DNA from: Oscillospiraceae bacterium
Lineage (GTDB): Bacteria > Bacillota > Clostridia > Oscillospirales > Acutalibacteraceae
Reading direction: 5' to 3'
NCBI GenBank assembly: GCA_031262985.1
Contig: JAISGQ010000006.1
Location: forward strand, 1 to 49,346
DNA: 49,346 nucleotides
The position numbers and the translations under genes were made by a program. This document shows, one piece after another, positions 25,355 to 32,823 of this stretch (position 1 is the stretch's first letter; each line of letters starts with the position of its first letter). The notes under the pieces were generated by a model. The model worked only from the letters and a program-made list of their open reading frames with translations. It was not told the origin of the DNA and did not search any database.

Positions 25355-25720
25355 TTACGCTTCGTAATCTGCGTGAAAATCGAGCCAGTCGTCAACTAAA
25401 GCGGCGGCTAAATAGGGAACATATGGGACTTTTCCCGCAAAATCGGCAAATTGTTCGGGCAAGGTTACGCAAACAGCGTCAGACAGCATATAAAATAGAT
25501 ACACAATTCCGAAAGCATTTTTGCTATCGCTGAGCATTTCAATGTATTCCGTGAGAGAATTCATTTCATAATCCTGTTTAATAAGATTTTCATAAAGTCG
25601 GTAAACCAAATTTCCGCTTATGAGCGTTGCGATTTCTTTAACGTCGTTTTCTTCACTTGCAGTAATTCTTTCGTCAGTCGGTTTGCTTAAAAGCAACTGG
25701 GTGAACTCATAATTTGTCAT
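25355..25720 (-). CDS. Hypothetical protein (121 aa)
   Basis: Acidic, mainly helical 121-residue protein, no recognisable motif or signal peptide. Good ribosome-binding site (AGAAAGGAGA) upstream of the ATG and its own terminator suggest a real gene. Convergent with the RloA/RloB-type pair, near the island's right end; an antidefence, immunity or accessory role cannot be told from sequence. Confidence 0.65.
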   Translation of the reverse strand: MTNYEFTQLLLSKPTDERITASEENDVKEIATLISGNLVYRLYENLIKQDYEMNSLTEYIEMLSDSKNAFGIVYLFYMLSDAVCVTLPEQFADFAGKVPYVPYLAAALVDDWLDFHADYEA

Positions 25721-25741
25721 GTTAAAAATTTCTCCTTTCTA

Positions 25742-25798
25742 TTTGGGGCAGATTTGGGGCAAATGCGTTTTTTGCCCGTTTTTGAGCCTGCTTTGTAA
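25742..25798 (+). pseudogene. Possible integrase 3' tail facing tRNA-Thr
   Basis: Short plus-strand frame FGADLGQMRFLPVFEPAL ending TAA, resembling tyrosine-integrase C-termini and pointing at the 3' end of the intact tRNA-Thr. Only 18 codons survive, so the identification is weak. Confidence 0.3.
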
Positions 25799-25805
25799 AA
25801 TGCAG

Positions 25806-25838
25806 AAAACCCGCAAAGCCAGTAGCCGTGCGGGTTTT
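25806..25838 (-). terminator. Terminator of the island tRNA-Thr
   Basis: Perfect 10-bp stem AAAACCCGCA/TGCGGGTTTT immediately downstream of the tRNA 3' end; T-rich side faces away on the minus strand. Confidence 0.8.
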
Positions 25839-25841
25839 CGA

Positions 25842-25917
25842 TGGAGCTTCTAAGCAGATTCGAACTGCTGACCTCATCCTTACCAAGGATGCGCTCTGCC
25901 GCCTGAGCTATAGAAGC
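25842..25917 (-). tRNA. tRNA-Thr(GGT), intact, carried by the island
   Basis: Complete cloverleaf with encoded CCA (25842-25844): acceptor GCTTCTA/TAGAAGC, D arm GCTC/GAGC, anticodon arm CATCC-TTGGTAA-GGATG (anticodon GGT), T arm AGCAG-TTCGAAT-CTGCT. It differs from the split host tRNA-Thr in paired positions of the acceptor (C to A with G to T) and anticodon stems, so both are folded-tRNA variants. It lies 170 bp downstream of the broken gene's 5' half and may use that promoter. Confidence 0.95.
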
Positions 25918-26012
25918 ATATTAAATTTTTTTGCCCCAAATGTTGACCCAAACCGTGACCCAAATGAGGATGAAATTGCTTGAAATCAGATGAAACGGGA
26001 TAAAACAATAAA
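25880..26012 (-). pseudogene. Possible integrase tail fused to tRNA-Thr
   Basis: Minus-strand frame containing FHPHLGHGLGQHLGQK, similar to the integrase tail at 11304-11423, runs into the tRNA and ends at a TAA in the anticodon loop. It suggests that an integrase gene once ended at this tRNA. No catalytic part is present. Confidence 0.35.
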
Positions 26013-26087
26013 GTGCTGAAAACGGCTTGAAATAAGCGTTTTTCGGATTATTTGAAACTAAATGAAATCAGACGAAACAGCTCAATT

Positions 26088-26129
26088 GTCCTTACCAAGG
26101 ACGCGCTCTGCCGACTGAGCTATAGCAGC
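26088..26129 (-). pseudogene. tRNA-Thr(GGT), 5' half at the island's right border
   Basis: Minus strand: acceptor GCTGCTA, TA, D arm and the anticodon arm up to GGAC, then unrelated sequence. The last 26 bp (26088-26113) are identical to 11273-11298. Joined to the 3' half at 11239-11298 it gives a perfect tRNA-Thr(GGT). The promoter at 26191-26220 is retained. Confidence 0.9.
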
Positions 26130-26190
26130 ATGGATTCAGCGAACGAACCAAGAGCAAATCGCAGTTGCCATTCATTCACACGACCGATAT

Positions 26191-26220
26191 ATTATAGAAT
26201 AGAAGCGGTAACGCTGTCAA
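26191..26220 (-). promoter_or_regulatory. Former tRNA-Thr promoter
   Basis: Minus strand: TTGACA (26215-26220), 18-bp spacer, TATAAT (26191-26196), about 60 bp before the tRNA 5' fragment. No terminator is seen between it and the intact island tRNA-Thr, so it may drive that gene. Confidence 0.75.
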
Positions 26221-26374
26221 GATTTATTTTCAGAAAATTCGCTCTCCTTGCAGAAAAAGTTGCTCTACCGCCATTATGCAAACCTCTCCCGCAATCGTCC
26301 TTCTATCCAAAACGCTCGCGGAGGAGGAAAAATTCGTCTCCTCTCCCCTCCTCCCCCACATCTGTCAATCTTCA

Positions 26375-27343
26375 TCATTCGCTCCGATACGCCGCGCCGT
26401 AGGAGAAGGTACGCTCCTCTGTCAGTGCCGCGAAATCCACATCCTCCCCGTTTGCCGCGCGGAGGAATTGGAGTATGAGGCTTTCGGCGTCGCTCATAGC
26501 TCTCTCGAAAATCTCAAAAAAGCTCTCGTTACTGCTCTCCTCCCTTTGTGCGGGGTTGTGCCAGCGCGAGTGGGAGGTATTCGCGTAGTCGTAGTCAAGC
26601 TCCTCGCTCAGTGGGCGGAGATATGCGCTTGCCGAGCCGGCGGTGAGCCTGTCGCCCAGTATGCGCGGGCTTATCAGAAGCCTCTCCACAGCCGCCGCAA
26701 GAGGACGCTTTACACGGCACGGGTCGTTGAGTATTCCCATAGCGTAGCGGAAATCGGGGACGAGGAGGTTCGCGGTTTTCTGCGGCAGCTCCACGGAGTA
26801 GAGAACCTTGAGTAGGCGTATGTAGAGCTGTGCGACTGCTTCTCCTGTGTGTTCTCCGAGAGGAATGCAGTCTGGAAGCGATATTTCGGACATAAGCTTT
26901 CGGTCAATGTCGCGCAGTACAATAACATCGAGCATAGACTCGATTTCCGCATGGTATTTGAACGCCCTGCCCCGCTTGCGAAGCGCGTCCATCTTCTCCA
27001 CAGAATAATTTACATAGGGGTGAGCCGCGCGGTCAAGGCAGTAGTGACAGCACATTCCGAGGCAGTAGCTGAGAACCTCGCTGTAGTACTGCTGCTTCTT
27101 GTCGCGGCATATGCGCGACATCTCGAAAAAAAGCGCGGAGGGCTTGTCCACGTGGAGGACACTGCCGAATTTGTACAGCCCCTTGCCCTTCTGCCACGGA
27201 AACATACGGCAGAAAAAGAATATGTCAGGACCCTGCGACCCCAGAAGAAACTCCTCCTCCATAAGGTTCGGTATGGTTTCTTTGAGAGAGTATCTTTTCA
27301 GCATTTGAGTAGCAAAAACGCTGTGTGTAACTACTGCCGGCAT
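26375..27343 (-). CDS. Zinc-dependent phospholipase C-like protein
   Basis: 322-residue protein of the Zn-dependent phospholipase C/P1-nuclease-like group found in Clostridia. Characteristic features: N-terminal VVTHSVFA, GSQGPDIFFF near 52-61, and CLGMCCHYCLDRAAHPY near 101-117 supplying His/Asp metal ligands, followed by helical segments. No signal peptide, so probably cytoplasmic; its real substrate is not established in this subgroup. First host gene right of the island. Confidence 0.8.
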   Translation of the reverse strand: MPAVVTHSVFATQMLKRYSLKETIPNLMEEEFLLGSQGPDIFFFCRMFPWQKGKGLYKFGSVLHVDKPSALFFEMSRICRDKKQQYYSEVLSYCLGMCCHYCLDRAAHPYVNYSVEKMDALRKRGRAFKYHAEIESMLDVIVLRDIDRKLMSEISLPDCIPLGEHTGEAVAQLYIRLLKVLYSVELPQKTANLLVPDFRYAMGILNDPCRVKRPLAAAVERLLISPRILGDRLTAGSASAYLRPLSEELDYDYANTSHSRWHNPAQREESSNESFFEIFERAMSDAESLILQFLRAANGEDVDFAALTEERTFSYGAAYRSE

Positions 27344-27373
27344 AGATTAATATCAATCCCTTCATATATACTG

Positions 27374-27537
27374 ATATGGCGTGGGAGGGGAGTATTCCTG
27401 CCTCCTCCTCGAATCATGGCGCAGGAGGAGTATCCCCGCCTCCCTCTCGAATCAAGGCGCAGGAGTGGGAGTATTCCCGCCTTCTTCTCGATATGGCGCA
27501 GGAGAAGTACTGCCCGCCGCCTCTACCTCCTCTTTGA
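27374..27537. repeat. Four tandem ~40-bp degenerate repeats
   Basis: Units begin near 27374, 27413, 27451 and 27492, each of the form AT-ATGGCGCAGGAG, then GAGTATTCCCGCC, then a CCTCCTCTCGA-like end. Lengths are 38-46 bp. The last unit runs into the 3' end of ruvX. No spacers of CRISPR type. Confidence 0.7.
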
Positions 27538-27936
27538 ATCGAGGTAGTCCTGCAAAATTATAACTGCCGCCACCGCGTCCACGGTCTCCTTGCGCTTCTT
27601 TCCCCGCGTGTTCGTGGAGTTGAGATAGGTGTGAGCCGCCATAGTGGTACAGCGTTCGTCGAACATTACGGTTTCTATGCCGCAAAGCTTGGTCAGCTCC
27701 TCGGCGAAAAGCCGAGAGTTTGCCGCGCTTTCGCCCTCACTGCCGTCCATGTTGCGCGGCAGTCCGACGACTATCAGCTCCGCGCCCAAACGCCGCGCCG
27801 CCGCCGCAGTCTTCTCGAGGAGGTGCGGCATATAGCCCTCCTTTATGACCTCCACGGGGGAGGCGAGAAATTCCGTCCTGTCGCTTACGGCTATACCCGT
27901 TCGCGCCTTGCCCGTGTCAACAGACATGATTATCAT
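27523..27936 (-). CDS. ruvX: Holliday junction resolvase RuvX/YqgF
   Basis: RNase-H-fold protein of 137 residues, implicated in Holliday junction resolution and 16S rRNA processing. Motifs: SVDTGKARTGIAVSD near 5-19 (first catalytic Asp), VVGLPRNMDGSEG near 56-68, FDERCTT near 92-98 and DAVAAVIILQDYL at the end. ATG overlaps the stop of the phosphatase gene (ATGA). The C-terminal KRR and stop lie within a tandem repeat unit. Confidence 0.92.
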   Translation of the reverse strand: MIIMSVDTGKARTGIAVSDRTEFLASPVEVIKEGYMPHLLEKTAAAARRLGAELIVVGLPRNMDGSEGESAANSRLFAEELTKLCGIETVMFDERCTTMAAHTYLNSTNTRGKKRKETVDAVAAVIILQDYLDSKRR

Positions 27937-28580
27937 AATATATGTACCAATTCCTTCGTTTCATCGTCCGACAGATGCGTTTTATCTCCCTCAATCAGTA
28001 TTTCGGGGAGGAGGTTTTCATCGAAGTCTATCACTGTGATTCCCGTATTGCCGCACCAGTTTATGTCATTGAGCCTCTCTATGGAGTATCCCTTTGCCCA
28101 ACACACCAAATTTCTGATGGCACAGCCGTGGGAGACGATGACAACGGTTTTTCCTCGGTTTTCATCTGCTATTCTGACTGCACACCTGCTCATTCTGTCG
28201 TAAACGCTCCTCATTCCCTCACTGCCTGAGGGGCAGAACTCCGACGGCGAGTGATTCCAATGCGCGAAGTCCTCGGGGTACTTCTCCTCCATGGAGTCGA
28301 TTTGCTCCCCTTCCCATACTCCGCCTTTGAGCTCCATGAGGTCGCGCTCCTCCGTGACAGGAAGCCCGTGGTGCTTATTTATGAATCTTGCCGTCTCCAT
28401 TGCTCTCTCAAGCGGACTTGAGTATATCGCGTCTATGTGAACATCCTTGAGCCGTTCGGTCAGCGCGGCAAGCTGTTTGTAGCCGTTTTCGCTCACTGCG
28501 CTGTTGATTTGTCCCTGAAAACGCCTCTTGGTGTTCGCCGTCGTCTCGCAGTGGCGAATACAGATAATTCGTGTAGGCAT
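27933..28580 (-). CDS. Histidine phosphatase family protein
   Basis: Cofactor-independent phosphoglycerate-mutase-like phosphatase, 215 residues. CIRHCETTANTKRRFQG (catalytic His near 9; Cys replaces the usual Gly of RHG), YSSPLERAMETA, LMELKGGVWEGE and VVIVSHGCAIRN (second His) are present. The RHC variant occurs in other members of the family. Coupled to ruvX by a 4-bp overlap. Substrate unknown. Confidence 0.85.
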   Translation of the reverse strand: MPTRIICIRHCETTANTKRRFQGQINSAVSENGYKQLAALTERLKDVHIDAIYSSPLERAMETARFINKHHGLPVTEERDLMELKGGVWEGEQIDSMEEKYPEDFAHWNHSPSEFCPSGSEGMRSVYDRMSRCAVRIADENRGKTVVIVSHGCAIRNLVCWAKGYSIERLNDINWCGNTGITVIDFDENLLPEILIEGDKTHLSDDETKELVHIL

Positions 28581-28600
28581 TGCTGAACTACTCCCTGCTG

Positions 28601-28880
28601 ATATTGATGGATACTACTCCGCATTTAAAACCATTGTATCTTTGCGGTCTTTTTTCCGCCTGACTGCGTTGTCCTTCTTGACTTACGCCGGTAAGCCTGC
28701 GTCGTCCGCCATGACATCCTAATCTCTCATAAAACGGTAGGCAAAAATCTGCGGAAAAACCCATATGTCAGAGCTTTTTCCTTGATTTTTGCACCGTTTT
28801 TAATCGAGAGTTAGTATCAGACGAAAAAATCCTCGCAAATCTAACAATGCTTTTAAACGCGGAGCAGTATACACTAATTT
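28601..28880. repeat. 280-bp composite inverted repeat
   Basis: This gene-free region contains two nested inverted repeats. The outer arms (about 28601-28660 and 28822-28880) carry the same sequence in opposite orientation, with ACAATGGTTTTAAATGCGGAG on the left-arm complement and ACAATGCTTTTAAACGCGGAG on the right. The inner arms (28721 onward and up to 28812) share AAAACGGT and GCAAAAATC. It looks like a MITE-type insertion between the phosphatase and the PH-domain genes. Confidence 0.65.
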
Positions 28881-28926
28881 TACTCCATATCATGAAAAAA
28901 ATCTACATCAAAATATGAATTATACT

Positions 28927-28965
28927 GCTGACGCACTTAGGGTGTCGCCCTACTGTTGCGTCAGC
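28927..28965 (-). terminator. Hairpin after the PH-domain operon
   Basis: Stem GCTGACGCA/TGCGTCAGC enclosing AGGG/CCCT, 5 bp past the stop of the PH-domain gene. Strong stem but no T run, so termination is only probable. Confidence 0.5.
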
Positions 28966-28969
28966 TATA

Positions 28970-30505
28970 TTACTTTATCCTCTCCAGCACAGACAACGCC
29001 CTGCCGTAGTCAAGCCCCCCGCAGGAGAGCGTCATTTTGCTCCCCTTCGCGCGAAGATGCACGGTGCAGGTATCGCCGATTTTCTGTAGGGGATTGGCGG
29101 TGATTTTCGCGACCGAAACCCTACCTTTGAATATTTTCATTTTGTGCAGTGTCAGCCCCTTCTGGGCGCATATCTCCACGCAGTCGCCGCCCAGACGGAC
29201 AGACGCCTCCCGCGACGCAATCACGGAGACCGCAGTTTTCCACAGGAGGAACAATATCAGCGCGGTGAATACTATGCCGACTATATCGGAGTACTCCCCG
29301 AACAAGACCCACAGCCGCAGCCACGTCACCGCCGCGGCAAGGCAGGCAACCGCCCACGGAAGCCAGAAGAACACCCTGCCGCTCGGTGCGGGAGTAAGCT
29401 CCGCGCCGTTAGGAGAGGGCTTCGGGAACAGTTCGCCAAGCCGCTCCTCCATGCTGTCGCCTCTTTCGGCGGGGATTAGGAGTGTGTTTTCAAGCTTGCA
29501 GTGTCCCTCTAAGACAAGCGCGGCGGAGCGGAGCTTCCACAAGCGACCGAGGAGCGTCTGGCGTATGTCCACAGCGGCGATTCTCGCGCAGTTGACCGAG
29601 ATAATCCGCCTCGAAAGCACGCCTCTGCTGATGACTATATACTGCCCGCCGCGCGTGGAGAAGTATTTACCCATCTGAAACAGGCGGTGTACTACATGAA
29701 AGAGGAAGGAGAGCAGCATGAAGGCGGCGACGCTCGAAAATATATGCGGCACAAAGGGGAGCAGGCTGTCGAGAGTGTAGGACACCTCGGAGAGAATAAC
29801 TCCGCTCAGATTAACCCCGAGGGTGCTTCCCAGATAATCGACAAAGGGAATCATTAAAAAAACGCTGGAGAAAAAGTTCTCCCCCGATAGTGCCATGAGA
29901 AGGAGGTTTTTAAATTTAGGATAGAATATCGGATTGTCGTCCGTCTTAGTAAAGGGCATGAGATAGCGGCATATGTCCCTTGCGCGGCGTTTGCTGAGGA
30001 GAATACTCAAGTCGGGTCTCCTGCCGCCCGCCGATGTTCGCATATTGAGGCGAACCGCTCCGAAAATCCCTGTCAATGGGCTTGCCGCAATCTCCATACT
30101 GCTCATGTTGTAGCTGCACAGGCTCACGTCGGTGAGAAAGAGTATGCCCTTCCTCTGCGTGATGTAGCCCATGCCTATCCTGAATGTGTCGCGCTTCCAC
30201 TGCACTACAGAGAGGGCGAAAATCGCGGCAGCAAGCACAATATGGAGTGCTACGGCGGCGATTTTCTCGCTCGCCTGCGCTTGATTCTCCGAATTGATAA
30301 TTACTACCGGCAGGGATAGCACCGACAGGAGGATGAGCGACGGGGAGTTTTTGAAAAATTGCTCCAATATATATATTCCGTGATTCCTGCCGTAGCGGGG
30401 AGCTGTCCTACCTGTCCTCCGCTCTGCACCTCCTCCTGCTCTTTGCTTGGATGGTTCGGCGGAGTAGCCATGACTGTAGCCTGCTTGCGTCCTTGCGTCG
30501 TTCAA
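28970..30505 (-). CDS. Membrane PH-domain protein, YdbT type
   Basis: 511-residue membrane protein with repeated bacterial PH (bPH2/DUF304) domains separated by transmembrane helices, as in Bacillus YdbT. The start is TTG 30505: AGGAGG lies 8 bp upstream and it overlaps the stop of the YdbS-type partner (TTGA); longer forms would only translate the partner's gene out of frame. After a linker of about 30 residues, hydrophobic segments alternate with domains containing GYITQRKGILFLTDVSL and the typical VISRGVLSRRIISVNCARI. YdbS/YdbT have been linked to antimicrobial-peptide resistance in Bacillus; here that is only an analogy. Confidence 0.8.
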   Translation of the reverse strand: MNDARTQAGYSHGYSAEPSKQRAGGGAERRTGRTAPRYGRNHGIYILEQFFKNSPSLILLSVLSLPVVIINSENQAQASEKIAAVALHIVLAAAIFALSVVQWKRDTFRIGMGYITQRKGILFLTDVSLCSYNMSSMEIAASPLTGIFGAVRLNMRTSAGGRRPDLSILLSKRRARDICRYLMPFTKTDDNPIFYPKFKNLLLMALSGENFFSSVFLMIPFVDYLGSTLGVNLSGVILSEVSYTLDSLLPFVPHIFSSVAAFMLLSFLFHVVHRLFQMGKYFSTRGGQYIVISRGVLSRRIISVNCARIAAVDIRQTLLGRLWKLRSAALVLEGHCKLENTLLIPAERGDSMEERLGELFPKPSPNGAELTPAPSGRVFFWLPWAVACLAAAVTWLRLWVLFGEYSDIVGIVFTALILFLLWKTAVSVIASREASVRLGGDCVEICAQKGLTLHKMKIFKGRVSVAKITANPLQKIGDTCTVHLRAKGSKMTLSCGGLDYGRALSVLERIK

Positions 30506-30948
30506 ATTGCAACCCTCCTGTCGAATACCTTGCGTATGGAGTTCGCCTCCTCGGGGGTGATGCCCGACAGACGCACCCGTCCGCCCGGAGTGCAGAAGGT
30601 CAGAGTGCATAACCCCAGCTTTCGCTCGAAGGGGTTGGCGGAGAGCAGTAAGTACTGTATCTGCCGCCTCGGAATGACCGTACTGCATTTGAAGAGAACG
30701 CCGCGTTCTATCCTCATCCACCCCTTGTAGCGAGCGTAGCTGGTGCTTTCGAAGAGCGCGGGGGCGTACAGGTAGATAAGTAAAACTATTGCCGATATGC
30801 CTATGACGAGCAAAATAAGCCCCGCGATTCTGAACAGGAGCAGAAGAATTACTCCGAATATTACTGCGGGGATAAACAGCAGAGAAAAATATATGCGGTA
30901 GAGTGCGACGAGTTTTTCCGAACACTTATTTACTGCCGAAACAGCCAC
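30502..30948 (-). CDS. Membrane PH-domain protein, YdbS type
   Basis: 148-residue partner of the YdbT-type protein. Start GTG 30948, chosen for AGGAGG 6 bp upstream; an ATG at 31023 would place the start inside a hairpin. Two adjacent transmembrane helices (about 20-65) precede one bPH2 domain with YKGWMRIERGVLFKCSTVIPRRQIQYL-like order (strand, turn, strand). Coupled to the downstream gene by a 4-bp overlap. Confidence 0.8.
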   Translation of the reverse strand: MAVSAVNKCSEKLVALYRIYFSLLFIPAVIFGVILLLLFRIAGLILLVIGISAIVLLIYLYAPALFESTSYARYKGWMRIERGVLFKCSTVIPRRQIQYLLLSANPFERKLGLCTLTFCTPGGRVRLSGITPEEANSIRKVFDRRVAI

Positions 30949-31017
30949 GATATTCCTCCTCCTCAATGCGGGATAGGTATAGGTATATGAATATGTTTGG
31001 CAGATTTGCGGGGGCGT

Positions 31018-31051
31018 ATTCATTTAGGCAGCTGACGCCGCCTAAATGAAT
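31018..31051. other. Perfect 12-bp hairpin upstream of the PH-domain operon
   Basis: ATTCATTTAGGC/GCCTAAATGAAT with a 10-nt loop. Could be a terminator or an operator; no T run adjoins it. Confidence 0.5.
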
Positions 31052-31054
31052 AGT

Positions 31055-31082
31055 TGACAGTTGACAAGTGATAGGTGACAGT
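31055..31082. repeat. Four phased TGACAGT-type heptamers
   Basis: TGACAGT, TGACAAG, TGATAGG, TGACAGT in register, directly abutting palindromic element copy B. The same heptamer array is at 44532-44559. Confidence 0.7.
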
Positions 31083-31188
31083 TATGGTTAATTAACTTAG
31101 AAAACGCCAATAAAACACGGACGAAAAGCCCTAATTTGTGCGGTTTTTGCCCGTGGAGGCTTGATTGTTAGGGCGTTAATTTAGTATA
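31083..31188 (-). repeat. 105-bp palindromic element, copy B
   Basis: Same family as 4716-4820: TATGGTTAATTAACTTAG at the left, inner stem with CACGGACGAAAA/TTTTTGCCCGTG (two stem mismatches), right end GTTAATTTAGTATA. Lies 3' of the glycosyltransferase gene at 31316. The other ~125 bp up to that gene contain only a GCCGCACACC/GGTGTGCGGC-type hairpin near 31205-31240. Confidence 0.8.
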
Positions 31189-31315
31189 AACTATAAACAC
31201 GGCAAAGAGGTGTGCGGCAAATATATTTGCCGCACACCTCGCACATCCGAAAACAAAGAGCTTCATATCCTATGAGTAATATCCCCTATAAATATCTCAA
31301 TCTGTATTCTCTGTC

Positions 31316-32779
31316 CTACCCTAACACGACATACTGGAGAACCGCATTGTAAATCAAGAACACCGCAGGAAGGAGCGTATACAACCATATAACAACGCTG
31401 TCACACCTCTCCTCCTTGAGCCTCAGTTTGGACTCCACCAGCTTTCCGGGGAAATTCAGCAGGATTAAAAGAATCGCGCAGGCAAGAACTACTCCTCCGA
31501 ACAGATTCGCTATGTACTCAATGCCGTTGAAATCAAACACAGCGGATGTGACCGCCTTGTAGAGCGAGCCTTTGTCAAGCGCGGAAAAGAGCATACCGGC
31601 AGCAAACACCGCGTCATTGTTGAGAAGGCTGAGAACGGCAATCCCTGCCGACAGAAGGAGAAGGAGAATCATATTCAGCTTGAATCTGCGTTTAGAAGCG
31701 GCAATGAGTACGGACATCATGGGAAGCATCATCATCGGTCTGTAGAAGGTGCTCATCGCAAACACCGAAAAGAGAAGCGTCGCCGCGCTTCCCGCGTAGA
31801 GTGCAAATAGAGGAAAATCCTTCTCGCCTATCTTGATATCCTTGACATAGCAGAAAAAGCATAGAAACACAAAGCACGCGATAAAGGAGGATGCTTCAAT
31901 GTAGCTGATTCCGAAAATATCGACGGAAGCAGAGAGAATTTTCACTATCTCCCCTGCGGACGGACCTACCTCAATAGACTCCCGATACATCGGAAATGGC
32001 AGCATGAGGAGCTTGAACAGCAAGAGGAAGCCAAACGAACCCGCAATTTTGAGCAGTATCCTCCATACATTCTTCTCATACAGGAGCAGAATCGGAATAA
32101 ACACAAAGATGTAGAACGGCTTTACCGCTATCGAAAGGGCGAAAAGCAGAAGGAATTTTTTCTCCTCCCCCTTGTTTATGAGGTAGTAAAGTCCCAGCAC
32201 TCCGAGGAACACGAAGAAGATGTCGTTCTGCCCCGCGTAATAGATGCTCTCGTAGGTGAAAATACTCCCCAGCATGATGAATACAGCCCACAATGAGGAG
32301 TTCTTCCCGCCTGTAATATGGAACGCAATTTTTCGTACAAGGCGCAGTGTAGCCGCCAGAACTGCTACAAGGAACAGCTTCGACCACAGGAGCATGGGGT
32401 ATGAGTGGGCGATATTCACGCCTGTAAGCTTGCTTATTATCCATATCGGCAGATTCCACACCGACCACGGGAGCAGGCAGATAAACTCCGCTCCGTTACG
32501 CTGGTGCATAACTCCGCTGTGATTTTCGGCGGTGTAGGCGTAGTAGTCCAAAAACCGCCCGCCGAACAAAACCTCCCAAACATTGGTTGACCAGACGGTG
32601 AGCGAGGAGAGGTCGATATAGTAGTAGGCGACGAAAAAAAACAGTGATATAGCCGCTATGACAACGAAGTGACTCTTTCTCGAATCGTCAAGACCTGTCA
32701 CGGAGTTGATGATTTCGGAAAATACGCCCTTGCCTCTTAGCCTGTGCTGCGCGGTACAGTTCTTTCCTTTTTCGGTCAT
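31316..32779 (-). CDS. Multi-pass membrane protein, GT-C-type glycosyltransferase-like
   Basis: 487 residues with about ten to twelve transmembrane helices. The first extracellular loop has acidic residues after helix one (FFGG-like VLFGGRFLDYY) and QNDIFFVFLG plus a KPFYIFVF segment, patterns of polyprenol-phosphate-sugar-dependent GT-C enzymes (GT39/GT87 type). It is the last gene of a surface-sugar locus and could attach a sugar from the undecaprenyl-phosphate donor made by the GT2 protein upstream. The family call is by layout, not by clear catalytic residues. Confidence 0.65.
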   Translation of the reverse strand: MTEKGKNCTAQHRLRGKGVFSEIINSVTGLDDSRKSHFVVIAAISLFFFVAYYYIDLSSLTVWSTNVWEVLFGGRFLDYYAYTAENHSGVMHQRNGAEFICLLPWSVWNLPIWIISKLTGVNIAHSYPMLLWSKLFLVAVLAATLRLVRKIAFHITGGKNSSLWAVFIMLGSIFTYESIYYAGQNDIFFVFLGVLGLYYLINKGEEKKFLLLFALSIAVKPFYIFVFIPILLLYEKNVWRILLKIAGSFGFLLLFKLLMLPFPMYRESIEVGPSAGEIVKILSASVDIFGISYIEASSFIACFVFLCFFCYVKDIKIGEKDFPLFALYAGSAATLLFSVFAMSTFYRPMMMLPMMSVLIAASKRRFKLNMILLLLLSAGIAVLSLLNNDAVFAAGMLFSALDKGSLYKAVTSAVFDFNGIEYIANLFGGVVLACAILLILLNFPGKLVESKLRLKEERCDSVVIWLYTLLPAVFLIYNAVLQYVVLG

Positions 32780-32823
32780 ATATCAAAACTCCCGTATATG
32801 TTTATTTGTTTCGCGCGGCAGTA

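Larger units (their letters stand above)
11299..26087. mobile_element. 14.8-kb genomic island inserted in tRNA-Thr(GGT)
   Basis: Bounded by the two 26-bp att-core copies in the halves of a tRNA-Thr gene. Contents: integrase 3' remnant, AAA/DUF4143 ATPase, small unknown protein, ten-gene AT-rich cassette (14119-22880), a fragment of a conjugative-element helicase, RloA/RloB-type pair, small unknown gene, a second integrase tail and a complete tRNA-Thr(GGT). No complete integrase, relaxase or transfer gene remains, so it looks immobilised. Base composition of the cassette is visibly more AT-rich than the flanking host genes. Confidence 0.8.

Noticed and set aside
27374..27537. Tandem repeats as a CRISPR array
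   Set aside because: Units are contiguous and degenerate, without unique spacers, and no cas genes are in the window.
30506..30925. Longer N-terminus for the YdbT-type protein
   Set aside because: The extra 140 residues are the YdbS-type gene read in another frame; a TTG with AGGAGG gives a normal start.
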